Of a DNA stretch of 29,464 nt, positions 1-8,320 are shown one piece after another. The translations under genes and the position numbers were made by a program. The DNA comes from Thermoflexales bacterium (GTDB lineage: Bacteria; Chloroflexota; Anaerolineae; B4-G1): the NCBI GenBank assembly GCA_007118795.1, contig SKQX01000007.1, forward strand, positions 1 through 29,464, written 5' to 3'. Position 1 is the stretch's first letter. Each line of letters starts with the position of its first letter. The notes beneath the pieces are model-generated. The model ran no database searches and had not been told where the DNA came from. It saw only the letters and a program-made list of their open reading frames with translations.

Positions 1-182
1 AGGCTCCGCAGGCCCTCTCCGCCATCCGCTTCTTCATCGCCGTTGTACCGGCCGTCATCCTGGTCATCGCCGTTGTGCTGGCCTGGCGGTACCCGCTGAC
101 GCGCGAGGAGCATCGAGGCATCCAGAGAGAGCTGACCCGGCGGCGCGCGATCCCTACGGACCCTGGATTTGACAGCAGTTGA
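1..182 (+). CDS. MFS-type transporter, C-terminal end (partial)
   Basis: The frame is open from the left edge to a TGA at 180-182, so only the last 59 residues are present. They show one hydrophobic membrane segment (about FFIAVVPAVILVIAVVLAWRY), then a basic cytoplasmic tail with 'YPLTREEH' and 'LTRRR'. A final helix followed by 'YPLT' and a short charged tail is characteristic of glycoside/cation symporters of the GPH (MelB-like) MFS family, which move sugars across the inner membrane. The family assignment rests on this tail only. A different MFS subfamily is possible. Confidence 0.6.
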   Translation, partial: APQALSAIRFFIAVVPAVILVIAVVLAWRYPLTREEHRGIQRELTRRRAIPTDPGFDSS

Positions 183-308
183 ACCCTGCGCAGACAGTGG
201 ACGGTGGCCCCACATCAACGAGGCTGACCAGAGAAAAGGTCCCGTCGTCCACTAGCCCTATCATCTACCTTTGAAGAGCTACGCGCCGCTGGACAAGGAA
301 CTGAACTT

Positions 309-391
309 CGAACCGGGCCGCCCGGCTGGATCCCCCCGCCGCAGGATGACGGCGCAGTTGCGGTGCCGAATCCAGCCCGGCGACGGGTTCG
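309..391. repeat. Imperfect inverted repeat between convergent genes (possible bidirectional terminator)
   Basis: CGAACC (309-314) pairs with GGTTCG (386-391). Inside it, CCCGGCTGGAT (321-331) pairs with ATCCAGCCCGG (370-380) with one mismatch. The hairpin lies between the end of the transporter gene and the end of the rmlA-like gene, where transcription from both sides converges. There is no U-tract, so an intrinsic terminator is only a suggestion. Confidence 0.35.
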
Positions 392-403
392 GCTTAATGT
401 AAC

Positions 404-1471
404 CTACAGGATCCCCACCTGACTGTGGTCGCCCAGAGTCAGCTTGTACGCCTTGGGCTTCATCGGCGAACGGACCAGGTGAACGCTCCGCCCGATAAGG
501 CTGTCCTGGATGCGGGCCGGTATGTCGCGGATGACGCTATCCTCCAGGACGATGGCCCGTTCGATCTCACTCCCTTCGATCTCCACGTCGTGATAGATGG
601 CCGTAAACGGGCCGACGTATGAGTTGACGATGCGAGTCCGCTCCCCGATGATCGACGGCCCGCGAACCACACTGTTAATGACTTCAGCGCCCTTCTCCAG
701 CGTAACCCGGCCATCCACCTCCGAGTCCCGATCCACGTATCCCTCGATCCGGGGGGTCAATCCGTCAAGGACCAGCCCGTTCGCCTTTAAGAGCTCATTC
801 GGCTCTCCCGTGTCGATCCACCAGCCGCGGTGGACGTAGGGGTAGACCTTGAAATCGTTCTCGACCAACCACTGGATGGCATCGGTGATCTCCAGCTCCC
901 CTCGCCAGGACGGCGTGATGCTGTCCACCGCCTGATGGACGTAGCGATCGAACATGTAGATGCCTACCAACGCCAGATCGGAGCGCGGTTCCGACGGTTT
1001 CTCCACGAGACGGACCACGCGACCCTCGCCGTTCAGCTCGGCCACTCCGTACCGCTCCGGATGCTCCACACGAGTCAGGACAATCTGCGAGTTCCATTCC
1101 GATTGCTGGAACTGCTGGACCAAGTCACCAATGCCCCCCTGAATGACGTTATCACCCAGGAACATCACGAAAGGTTGGTCCTCCAGGAAATCCCGACTCA
1201 CCTTGACCGCGTGGGCCAGGCCCAGAGGGTTGTCCTGATGGATGTACGTGACGTCGACATCCCAGCGGCCTCCGCGTCCTACGGCGGTCTTGATCTCCTC
1301 GGCCGTGTCACCGACGACGATCCCAATGTCGTCGATGCCCGCGTCACGGATGGCCTCGATCACCCGGAAGAGTATGGGCTTGTTAGCAATAGGGATGAGC
1401 TGTTTTGCGCTGGTGTATGTCAGCGGGTAGAGGCGCGTCCCCTTGCCGCCACTCAGGACAAGACCCTTCAC
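404..1471 (-). CDS. rmlA: Glucose-1-phosphate thymidylyltransferase, long form
   Basis: 355 aa. It would join dTTP and glucose-1-phosphate to make dTDP-glucose, the first step to dTDP-rhamnose and other dTDP-deoxysugars used by cytoplasmic glycosyltransferases. The N-terminal nucleotidyltransferase signature GGKGTRLYP is at residues 8-16, followed by Lys23 in 'SAKQL' and the metal-site stretch FLGDN at 104-108. The last ~110 residues (from about 245) contain hexapeptide-like repeats forming a left-handed beta-helix. That extension separates long-form (StrD/TIGR01208-like) enzymes from the ~290-aa RmlA. The start is GTG at 1471 with AAAGGAG eight bases upstream. It is the last gene of the polysaccharide cluster. 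A related sugar-1-phosphate nucleotidyltransferase with another sugar or nucleotide preference cannot be excluded. Confidence 0.88.
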   Translation of the reverse strand: MKGLVLSGGKGTRLYPLTYTSAKQLIPIANKPILFRVIEAIRDAGIDDIGIVVGDTAEEIKTAVGRGGRWDVDVTYIHQDNPLGLAHAVKVSRDFLEDQPFVMFLGDNVIQGGIGDLVQQFQQSEWNSQIVLTRVEHPERYGVAELNGEGRVVRLVEKPSEPRSDLALVGIYMFDRYVHQAVDSITPSWRGELEITDAIQWLVENDFKVYPYVHRGWWIDTGEPNELLKANGLVLDGLTPRIEGYVDRDSEVDGRVTLEKGAEVINSVVRGPSIIGERTRIVNSYVGPFTAIYHDVEIEGSEIERAIVLEDSVIRDIPARIQDSLIGRSVHLVRSPMKPKAYKLTLGDHSQVGIL

Positions 1472-1641
1472 GTGCTTATCTCCTTTCGCGTCATCGCTCT
1501 TGTCAAGCCGGCCCAGAGGAACGGGCCACCTGCGTCAACAATAGTCACCGGGCCTCTCACAACCCGGCGTCACCGGACCTGGTTGCACGTCGGAGCAGGA
1601 CCCACCGGTCCCCGACGGGGTGACGGCCATCCACAACCTGG

Positions 1642-2304
1642 TCAGTACCCGCTCAACGTGACGTTCCGACTCACCTCGTTGAGCACAGCACCCAGGATGC
1701 GAACGTGCACACGCTCAAGCAGCTCCTTGGCGCGCGCAGCGTGATCCCGCCGGGTGCGACCGGCCGAGACCACCAGCAGGACACCATCGACCTTCGTCCC
1801 GAGCACCGCGGCGTCCGTCACCGCCACCACCGGCGGCGCGTCGAAGAGAACGATATCGGCACGGTCCTTCAGCACGCCGATGACCCGCTCCATCCTACCC
1901 GAGCCCAGGATATCCGCCGGATTCGGCGGCAGCGGTCCGCTGGGCATCAGCCGGAGATTCTCAACACCCACGTCCAGGAGGGGTGGTTCGTCCACCGCTT
2001 GCTGATCAAGGATCATGGTGGTAAGACCACGCCCGTTGGAGACATCGAACAGCTCATGGAGTGTCGGACGGCGCAGATCGGCATCCACCAGAATCGTCCG
2101 GCGCTCCCCCTGGGCCATGGTGACCGCCAGATTGGCCAGAACCTGGGTCTTCCCCTCCCCCGGACCCGCTGAGGTGACCACCAAGGTCTCAACCGGCCGG
2201 TCGAGGGCACCGAAGAACGTGAGATTCGTGCGCAGCGTACGATAGGCCTCGGCCGCCGTACTGCGAGGCTGCGTCAGCGTGATCAAGTCGAGTCGTTCAG
2301 CCAT
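1642..2304 (-). CDS. CpsD/CapB-family tyrosine-protein kinase
   Basis: 220 aa from the ATG at 2304, chosen because GGGAGGGAGG lies just upstream; an in-frame start at 2325 lacks this. It is a cytoplasmic P-loop kinase (BY-kinase) that works with a Wzz-type membrane partner to control polysaccharide chain length and export. Walker A is SAGPGEGKT (residues 45-53), Walker A' is ILVDADLRRP (71-80) and Walker B is IVLFDAPP (151-158). In this family the C-terminal tail usually carries several tyrosines that are autophosphorylated. Here the tail ends '...NVTLSGY' with a single Tyr as the last residue, so the classical Tyr cluster is nearly absent. The two genes just upstream encode possible membrane activators. 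Confidence 0.88.
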   Translation of the reverse strand: MAERLDLITLTQPRSTAAEAYRTLRTNLTFFGALDRPVETLVVTSAGPGEGKTQVLANLAVTMAQGERRTILVDADLRRPTLHELFDVSNGRGLTTMILDQQAVDEPPLLDVGVENLRLMPSGPLPPNPADILGSGRMERVIGVLKDRADIVLFDAPPVVAVTDAAVLGTKVDGVLLVVSAGRTRRDHAARAKELLERVHVRILGAVLNEVSRNVTLSGY

Positions 2305-2340
2305 CCTACCTCCCTCCCATAACACACCGTTGCACTCGCA

Positions 2341-2997
2341 TCACCTGTTGGAGGGGATAGCACCGACGACGGTCAAATCCAGTTCGCGCTCAACGTCCTG
2401 AGGGGTGCGGATGACCCCCGCTTCCAGCCACTCCAGGAAGAAGACGACCACACCCGCTATGACCAGGCCGAAGACAACGCCGGAGGCCAGCATGATTCTC
2501 CCGCTGGGCGGCCACGACTGGCCATATCGCGGCTCATCCCGGAGGATAGCTTCGACTCGGTCCTCCTTGCGGAGCTCTGTGTTCTCCGAATCGCGCCATT
2601 GGACGAGCAGATTGGCCCACGTGCGGGCGATGTCGTTGGCCTGGTCGCCGTCATAGTCCTTTACCTGAATGCTGATGACCATCCGGTCGTCCTCGGCGGC
2701 GAAGTTCGTGTTCGCGTGCAAGCCCTCGGGCGTCATGGGTAACTGTAACTCGTCGATGACCCGTTGCGCCCAGGTGTACGAGTCTGCCACCGTCATATAG
2801 GGTCGCAGGAATATCTTGGCGGACTGGGCCAGTCCAAAGTCAGGCCGGGCGGGGTTCACAATCACCTCCGCCGTCGAGGTGTACTCGGGGTACTGCAGCT
2901 CGCTGAAGACCAGTCCACTGGCTGCCGTCACGACCACGGCAACGGCGATGATCCACCACCGCTTCCGGAGAATCCGAATGTAATCATTGAACTCCAT
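2341..2997 (-). CDS. Wzz-domain polysaccharide co-polymerase (CpsC/CapA-like)
   Basis: 218 aa from ATG 2997, which has AGGAGG six to seven bases upstream; an in-frame start at 3015 has none. It begins 'MEFNDYIRILRKRWW', the typical entry of a Wzz domain, followed by a membrane helix at about 14-33. An extracytoplasmic region of ~130 residues follows, then a second helix at about 167-190 and a short cytoplasmic tail 'TPQDVERELDLTVVGAIP'. This two-helix layout is that of Gram-positive-style chain-length regulators that activate a separate CpsD kinase, which is encoded 36 bp downstream. The tail motif is conserved in this family. Confidence 0.85.
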   Translation of the reverse strand: MEFNDYIRILRKRWWIIAVAVVVTAASGLVFSELQYPEYTSTAEVIVNPARPDFGLAQSAKIFLRPYMTVADSYTWAQRVIDELQLPMTPEGLHANTNFAAEDDRMVISIQVKDYDGDQANDIARTWANLLVQWRDSENTELRKEDRVEAILRDEPRYGQSWPPSGRIMLASGVVFGLVIAGVVVFFLEWLEAGVIRTPQDVERELDLTVVGAIPSNR

Positions 2998-3244
2998 ATC
3001 GATACCTCCTCTCACGAGCGTGCCATTCTACCATGTGAATGAGCATTCAACAACGGCCGGCGAAAGATGGACGCACACCAGGGGTCCACGGGCGGACCCG
3101 AGGACGGAGGCTCCCAACGCGATCCTCGGTCCTCAGCGAGTTCCAAGCCAGAGTTCATACCGTCCAAGGTGTGGTCTCACCTCATCCCGCGCTCAGTCTG
3201 TCATCGCCCCACGGGCACAGGCGAAAGCGCTTCTCTCGTAGCCC

Positions 3245-3919
3245 TCACCGCCGCGGTATGCGCCCCACCACTTCATAACCAAGCTCCTCCAGTTCCTGGA
3301 CTTCGTGCACTGTAGGGTCCAGGTAGTGCCACAGAAACGCCAGACCCGCCCCCACGAAGAGTGCCAGGCCGATCCTGATCCCTGGCTCCGTCAACTGGGC
3401 GCGCAGACTGGGCGGCAGGGCCGCCGGCGCGGGGTTGTCCAGCAGGCGCACCGCAGGCTCAAGATTAGCAATCTGCGGGAAATAGGCCCCGCTGTTCTCG
3501 ATCAGCTCATCGGCCACCGCCTGAGCCACCCGCGCGGCCTCGTCGGCGTCGGACCAGGTGAGGTAGACGACCAGAATCGATTGGGCATTGTCCGTTACGA
3601 TGGCACGCTGAACAGCTCCAGCCGACGTATCGACCGCCTCTGGGCTCAAACGTCCCGCCACGCCCTCGGCGAAGACGCCGGTCTGGGCCACATCCGCAAG
3701 ACCGTTGGCGATATACTCCGAGGTGAGCCAGGGGTAGTACCGATCGTAGTCCGTGCTCAACCCCGCTGGGCTGGTACCGGCTGCAAAACGCATGACCACC
3801 TGGTAAACGGTCGGAGGCGATGTGTAAGTTGCACCCAAAAAAACGAGCACCACGGCCATTGGGGCGAGCACCAGCCACCAGCGCCGCAGCAAGATCTTCC
3901 CATAGCTTCTCAGTTCCAT
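3245..3919 (-). CDS. Second Wzz-like polysaccharide chain-length protein
   Basis: 224 aa. It starts 'MELRSYGKILLRRWWLV', with membrane helices at about 14-33 and 178-197 and the tail 'EVQELEELGYEVVGRIPRR', parallel to its neighbour's tail. The extracytoplasmic part is unrelated by eye to that of the first Wzz protein, so this is not a recent tandem duplicate. It is separated from it by ~250 bp without a gene. The RBS GGGAGGAGCGG sits just before the ATG. It probably pairs with the same CpsD kinase or replaces the other copolymerase under some condition; this is inference from position and topology. Confidence 0.75.
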   Translation of the reverse strand: MELRSYGKILLRRWWLVLAPMAVVLVFLGATYTSPPTVYQVVMRFAAGTSPAGLSTDYDRYYPWLTSEYIANGLADVAQTGVFAEGVAGRLSPEAVDTSAGAVQRAIVTDNAQSILVVYLTWSDADEAARVAQAVADELIENSGAYFPQIANLEPAVRLLDNPAPAALPPSLRAQLTEPGIRIGLALFVGAGLAFLWHYLDPTVHEVQELEELGYEVVGRIPRR

Positions 3920-3933
3920 CCCGCTCCTCCCCC

Positions 3934-5061
3934 CTAACCTCCCACCCGCTCCTGGATGAACCGGCTCAGCCGCTCCCGGAACACGGCGACGTCGAAACGC
4001 TCTGCGTTAGCGCGACACGCATCCGGGTCCACGGCGTCCGCATCGAAGGCCAGGACGCAAGCAGCCAGAGCGTCGGCTGTCTGCTGGTGGAAGAACTTCC
4101 CCGTTTCGCCTTCGATCACAGTATCGAGCGTGCCACCAGCTCCGTAAGCAATCACGGGGCGCCCGGCGGCTTGAGCCTGCACCGGTGCGATGCAGAAGTC
4201 CTCGACCCCGGGCAGAATGTAGGCCCGGCACCGGGCGAACAACTGCGGCAAATCCCTGTCGGGGACGTAGCCGAGGAAGGTGATCGTCGGCCCTGCCAGC
4301 GCCTCCAGCGATTCACGGTCCCGCCCATCCCCAGCAATCACTAGCGGGCGCCTCAGCTCGTTGAACGCCCTGATGGCCAAATCGATCCGCTTGTACGGGA
4401 CGAGGCGAGACACGATGAGGTAGTAGTCCTCGTGATCGTCGATAGGACAGAAACGGCGGGTCTCCACCGGTGGGTGGATGATCGTCGAGTCCCGATCGTA
4501 GTAGCGGCGAATGCGGTCCTGTATCTCGCGAGAGATGGCGATGAAGTGATCGACCCGTTGGGCCGCGCGATAGTCCCAGCGGCGTAATGCGCTGATGAAG
4601 GGGCGTAGCATCACTTTCAGAGCGCGAGGCAGCGTCTCTCGGGCCGCGTAAGAATCGAAGTCCCAAACGTACCGGGTAGGGGCTAGGCAGTAGCACACGT
4701 GAATCCCCGCACCGGTCCTCACTCCGTGACAGAAACCCGACTTGTTGCTCACCACCAAGTCGTGGCCCGAGAGGTCCAAGCCGCCGAAGGCCAACGGGTA
4801 GAAGGGCAGATAGGGCTGGTGGTGGCGGTAGATCCCCGGCAAACCGTCCATCCATGTGGGTCGAACGTCCCACCCCTGGTAAGCAACGGGCATTCCCGTG
4901 CGCCAGTACATAGACGTGTAGATCGGTGCCCCGGCCCACATCGAGGTGAGTGCTTCCAGAACGTCCTCCGCCCCGCCCATCTGATTCAGCCAATCGTGCA
5001 CCAAGGCTACGCCGTTCGCCGATGACGTTTGATGAAGCGAGGGATGCGCGTGCGCCCTCAT
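3934..5061 (-). CDS. Glycosyltransferase family 4 (WbaZ-like)
   Basis: 375 aa. It is a retaining GT-B glycosyltransferase that probably adds a hexose or deoxyhexose to a lipid-linked repeat unit at the inner membrane. The N-terminal domain has 'VALVHDWLNQMGGAEDVLEAL', and the donor-binding C-terminal domain has 'VSRLVPYKRIDLAIRAF', 'VIAGDGRDRE' and 'PGVEDFCIAPVQAQAAGRP'. In GT4 enzymes the last stretch normally holds an E-x7-E motif, E-DFGITPV-E. Here the second Glu is Gln (E-DFCIAPV-Q), which may alter donor handling. The ATG overlaps the rnhB stop codon (ATGA, 5058-5061), indicating translational coupling. Confidence 0.86.
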   Translation of the reverse strand: MRAHAHPSLHQTSSANGVALVHDWLNQMGGAEDVLEALTSMWAGAPIYTSMYWRTGMPVAYQGWDVRPTWMDGLPGIYRHHQPYLPFYPLAFGGLDLSGHDLVVSNKSGFCHGVRTGAGIHVCYCLAPTRYVWDFDSYAARETLPRALKVMLRPFISALRRWDYRAAQRVDHFIAISREIQDRIRRYYDRDSTIIHPPVETRRFCPIDDHEDYYLIVSRLVPYKRIDLAIRAFNELRRPLVIAGDGRDRESLEALAGPTITFLGYVPDRDLPQLFARCRAYILPGVEDFCIAPVQAQAAGRPVIAYGAGGTLDTVIEGETGKFFHQQTADALAACVLAFDADAVDPDACRANAERFDVAVFRERLSRFIQERVGG

Positions 5062-5723
5062 ACCCCGTCCACATCCTTCTTCGCCAGCTGTCTTGTGCTC
5101 CCCCGCATAGGCCGCCAGCTCACACGATGAACGGGACAGGGCCCCAGGCGCAGCATCGCCTCCCGATGCTGTGGGGTTCCGTAGCCCTTATGCTGGGCAA
5201 AACCATAGCCTGGGTACTCCTCATCCAGCTCGATCATCAGCCGATCCCGCGCTACCTTGGCCACGATGCTCGCAGCGGCCACTGTGAGACACCGCCTGTC
5301 CGCCTTGGGGAGCGAGCGCTGGAGCAGATCCAGCCCGGGCAGCTCCACCCAGTCCACCAACAAGGCTCCCACTCGCTCCCCCAGCCCGGCTACCGCGCGC
5401 TCCATCGCCAGGCGGGTCGCCGGCACGACGCCCCAGAGGTCAACCTCGGCCGGTTCACCCCAGCCGATCCCGACGGCTAACGCCACCTCACGGATGGTCG
5501 GCAGCATCTCCTCCCGACGTTCCGCAGTCAGCAGCTTCGAGTCCTGCACCCCACTCAGCAAGTCGGGCAGCTCGTCACAGTCCAACGGCAGGACCACGGC
5601 TCCCGCGCACACCGGACCCGCCCACGCCCCGCGGCCCGCCTCGTCGAGACCAGCGACATAACGGTGACCGGCGGTTCGCAGGGCGTACTCCTCGGAGAGA
5701 TCCGGAATCGACGAGTTGGTCAT
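5058..5723 (-). CDS. rnhB: Ribonuclease HII
   Basis: 221 aa. It cuts the RNA strand of RNA-DNA hybrids and removes single ribonucleotides from DNA in the cytoplasm. The carboxylate set is visible: Asp27-Glu28 in 'GLDEAGRG', Asp124 in 'LLVDWVELPG' and Asp160 in 'ASIVAKVARDR'. The conserved 'QDSKLL' and 'GYGFAQHKGYGTPQH' segments are also present. Length and motif order match intact family members. The gene sits inside the polysaccharide cluster, 68 bp after a GT2 gene and overlapping the following GT4 gene by 4 bp, so it appears to be co-transcribed with glycosyltransferases. No strong RBS is seen before the ATG. Confidence 0.95.
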   Translation of the reverse strand: MTNSSIPDLSEEYALRTAGHRYVAGLDEAGRGAWAGPVCAGAVVLPLDCDELPDLLSGVQDSKLLTAERREEMLPTIREVALAVGIGWGEPAEVDLWGVVPATRLAMERAVAGLGERVGALLVDWVELPGLDLLQRSLPKADRRCLTVAAASIVAKVARDRLMIELDEEYPGYGFAQHKGYGTPQHREAMLRLGPCPVHRVSWRPMRGSTRQLAKKDVDGV

Positions 5724-5791
5724 GGCTTAGATGGGTCCAAGCGAGACAGAAGTTGTGTTTTACGGTTGACCGGCACGAAGGAAGTGGGCCG

Positions 5792-6565
5792 CTATGGCGT
5801 ATCGTACAGCCCTTTGAACTCATTGAGTCGAACGCGCAGGACCTCCCTCATCATCTCGATGGACTCGCGGAGATACCGTCCCACGGCGCCGGTCTGATCC
5901 TTTGTGTCGCTCTCATCCCGGTTGAGCCATCTCACCTCAACCTCCTTGAGCCCGTACCCGGCTTTGTTCCACAGATGCAGAAGCTCCACATCGTATGCGG
6001 ACACCTTCCACCCGTGGGGTCGATCACTCTGCTTGAAGAACTCCAGCCGCGGGAAGACCGCCAAAGCGGCCTCACGGCGGCATGACTTGAAGCCACACTG
6101 AGTGTCGCTGATTTCGCGGAGCAAGCACGCTCGACGAAGGGAGCGAAAAACCACGCTGCCAAGCCTTCTGAAGGGGGAGAATCCCTCGCGCTCAAGACCC
6201 CGAGAGCCGATCACCACGTCGCAGCCCCTGCCGTACCAGGGAAGCAGCTTCTCCAGTTCCTCCAAAGGCGTCGACTGGTCCATGTCGGTGAAGAGCACGA
6301 TCTCCCCCCGAGCCGCCCGTATCCCCGCCCACACCGCAGCGGGCTTGCCACCATGGAGAATATCGACTAATGAGATCTCTGGTTTGTCCCCGGCGAAGTC
6401 AGCGATCAGGCTTCTGCTGTCATCAGTCGATTGGTCATTGACGACGATCAACTCCCAGCGATAATCTTGGGCCGCCAGGTACCCGTAGACCTCCTCAAGC
6501 ACACCTCGCTCGAGGTTCTTCTGTTCATTGTAGCAGGGGATGATGACCGACAAATAAGGGTTCAT
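5792..6565 (-). CDS. GT2 glycosyltransferase, dolichyl/polyprenyl-phosphate hexose synthase-like
   Basis: 257 aa. The GT-A fold starts with 'YLSVIIPCYNEQKNLERGV', followed by 'ELIVVNDQSTDDS', the D-x-D stretch 'LFTDMDQSTP' and 'VVIGSRGLEREG', all typical of DPM1/DPG synthase-like enzymes that load a hexose on polyprenyl phosphate. 'SDTQCGFKSCRREAA' matches the conserved 'D.QCGFK' region. There is no C-terminal membrane domain, so it would act as a peripheral membrane enzyme. The sugar product could be used by a lipid-linked glycosyl donor system such as the DUF2723 protein at 15506; that link is inference. A GGGAG lies three bases before 'CATATG'. Confidence 0.85.
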   Translation of the reverse strand: MNPYLSVIIPCYNEQKNLERGVLEEVYGYLAAQDYRWELIVVNDQSTDDSRSLIADFAGDKPEISLVDILHGGKPAAVWAGIRAARGEIVLFTDMDQSTPLEELEKLLPWYGRGCDVVIGSRGLEREGFSPFRRLGSVVFRSLRRACLLREISDTQCGFKSCRREAALAVFPRLEFFKQSDRPHGWKVSAYDVELLHLWNKAGYGLKEVEVRWLNRDESDTKDQTGAVGRYLRESIEMMREVLRVRLNEFKGLYDTP

Positions 6566-6653
6566 ATGCTCCCGCTAGACCCTCGAACTCCCTGAACCGG
6601 GACCAGGTACGATGAGACAGTGGCTATGGGCAATCAAGATCATGATACCCACT

Positions 6654-7625
6654 CTATGGCTCTTCGTCAATGCCGGTCAGGATCTGCTCCAGATAGAGGC
6701 GATCCACCGAACGTCGGCGCTGGACAGACCGCCGTTTCGGCAGCATCCTGGGAAGACCGGTGACCATACCCAACATCTGCCCTCTCAGCCGCGCCCGAGC
6801 TTCAGCCCCGCGCCAAGCCGCTGCGGCCTCCCCGGCCATCTGCAGCTGCCTCATCAACACCGCACGCCAATAACGCCGCCAGAGATCACTCGGGTAGTCC
6901 TTGATCAGGATGTATATGCTGTTCCGACCGTCGTAGAAGCTCGCCGTCGTCCCACCACCCGTGGCACTCAGCTTGTGGTACACGACAGCCCGCGGGGCGT
7001 AGACGCAGCGCCAGCCGGCGAGCTGCCCTCGCCAGGCCAGGTCCACGTCCTCGCACGAGTAGAAGAACGCCTCGTCCAGGAGCCCTATCTGCTCCAACAT
7101 GGTGATCCGGTAGGCAGCGCTGCCACCACAGGCACCGAAGACATACTCCTCTTCGTCGTACTGTCCGTTGTCGCGCTGCCAGACCCCGCGATTGCCCGGC
7201 ACGCCATCCACGCGGTAGAAATCACCCGCCGTATGGAACCTGTCGCGGCGCTCATAAAGCAACATCTTGGACGCCACCATCCCCGCTTCAGGATGGCGCT
7301 CAAAGGCAGCCAACACCTCCTCCAGCCAACGGGCGTCGACCTCGGTATCATTGTTCAGCAGGGCAACGATGCTTGATCGAGCGGCGCGGATCCCGGCATT
7401 GCACGCGCCGGCAAACCCGCGGTTCTCACCCAGGGCCAGCACGTGCGCCTCCGGGTACTCCCGTTCCAGCAATCGGAGTGAGCCGTCAGCAGAACCATTG
7501 TCCACCACCAACGTCTCGGCATCCTCCACGGTCTGGCGGCGCAGGCTATCCAGACAGACCGGAAGATGGTCGGCACCGTTCCAGTTGGGCACTATGACCG
7601 AGATCGTCGGTGAAGGGTGGTCCAC
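6654..7625 (-). CDS. GT2 glycosyltransferase (rhamnosyltransferase-like)
   Basis: 323 aa. It is an inverting GT-A enzyme of the WcaA/RfbF type: 'ISVIVPNWNGADHLPVCLDSL', 'TLVVDNGSADGS', 'GENRGFAGACNAGI' and the metal-binding 'ALLNNDTEVD'. 'FFYSCEDVDLAWRGQLAGW' is the usual acceptor-side signature of GT2 rhamnosyl/galactofuranosyltransferases. With the downstream rmlA-like gene, transfer of a dTDP-derived deoxysugar is plausible but not shown. The start is GTG at 7625 with GGGAG about ten bases upstream. It is the first gene of the minus-strand polysaccharide cluster. Confidence 0.86.
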   Translation of the reverse strand: MDHPSPTISVIVPNWNGADHLPVCLDSLRRQTVEDAETLVVDNGSADGSLRLLEREYPEAHVLALGENRGFAGACNAGIRAARSSIVALLNNDTEVDARWLEEVLAAFERHPEAGMVASKMLLYERRDRFHTAGDFYRVDGVPGNRGVWQRDNGQYDEEEYVFGACGGSAAYRITMLEQIGLLDEAFFYSCEDVDLAWRGQLAGWRCVYAPRAVVYHKLSATGGGTTASFYDGRNSIYILIKDYPSDLWRRYWRAVLMRQLQMAGEAAAAWRGAEARARLRGQMLGMVTGLPRMLPKRRSVQRRRSVDRLYLEQILTGIDEEP

Positions 7626-7740
7626 GTTTCACGCACTCCCACTTAACCCTGAGTGACGGCTCGCGTATCATACCATCCAGAGGGCGTAGGCGCCACCCTG
7701 GGCTTGCAGGCCCTTCGCCGCACGCGGACAAGCGTCCGGG

Positions 7741-8199
7741 GTGGTAGAGACTCGACGACCAACCAACTGCATACCACCGACCCCGGAGAAGGTGTCCGGG
7801 GCAGAAACCGGGCTGGAACACAAGGGCGACGTGCTGTCTGAGAGCGCGCTGGGCCGACACAGGCTGCTGACCGACGCACCCTCCAAGATGAGGGCAGCGA
7901 TCGAGGTCCGATGCCCCCTGACGTCTTTGTGGCTTCGCTCGGTGGATGTGTGGCCGCACCCCTGCCGGACTACTGCAATCGGGCCGACCTGGACACCCAT
8001 GGGCTGGTGGGCGACGTCGCCTGCGAGAGTGTGTCGGAACGGCCTCGACTCGTGGACGTGCGCGTCACCATCGACTTGCCCCACGCTGACGTTTCCGGAA
8101 AAAAGAATGCCATCAAGCGCGTCGCCGACCGAACCCTTGCATCAGACGATCTGCACCCTGGAGCAAGTCGATGTGGAGACCTGCGGCAAACCCGGCTAG
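7741..8199 (+). pseudogene. OsmC-family protein, broken by two frameshifts
   Basis: Family resemblance runs through two frames. From about 7840 one frame reads 'GRHRLLTDAPSK'. From about 7893 the next frame reads 'GSDRGPMPPDVFVASLGGCVA', '...DYCNRADLDTHGL' and '...VRVTIDLPHADVSGK', ending near 'AIKRVADR'. At about 8133 it returns to the first frame with 'LHQTICTLEQVDVE' and a TAG at 8197-8199. These blocks occur in this order in OsmC/YhfA-like organic-hydroperoxide proteins, including the first catalytic Cys (SLGGC). The second Cys region, usually 'CPVHQT', is where the shift occurs and the Cys is lost. The N-terminal limit is uncertain. It is either a true pseudogene or an intact gene with two assembly indels. 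Confidence 0.8.
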
Positions 8200-8320
8200 A
8201 CTGTCAGACCACCAGCGAGGAGATCCCCCAACGTTAGGAGCGCGACACACCGCCCTTGGCGGTGAGCACAGCGGATGCGGGAGGGAACTGGGCACCACCG
8301 CCCTTGTCCGGGCCAGACCC

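Noticed and set aside
830..1744. Open frame of 304 codons on the plus strand
   Set aside because: It lies opposite the conserved rmlA-like gene and runs on into the end of the kinase gene; no recognisable protein.
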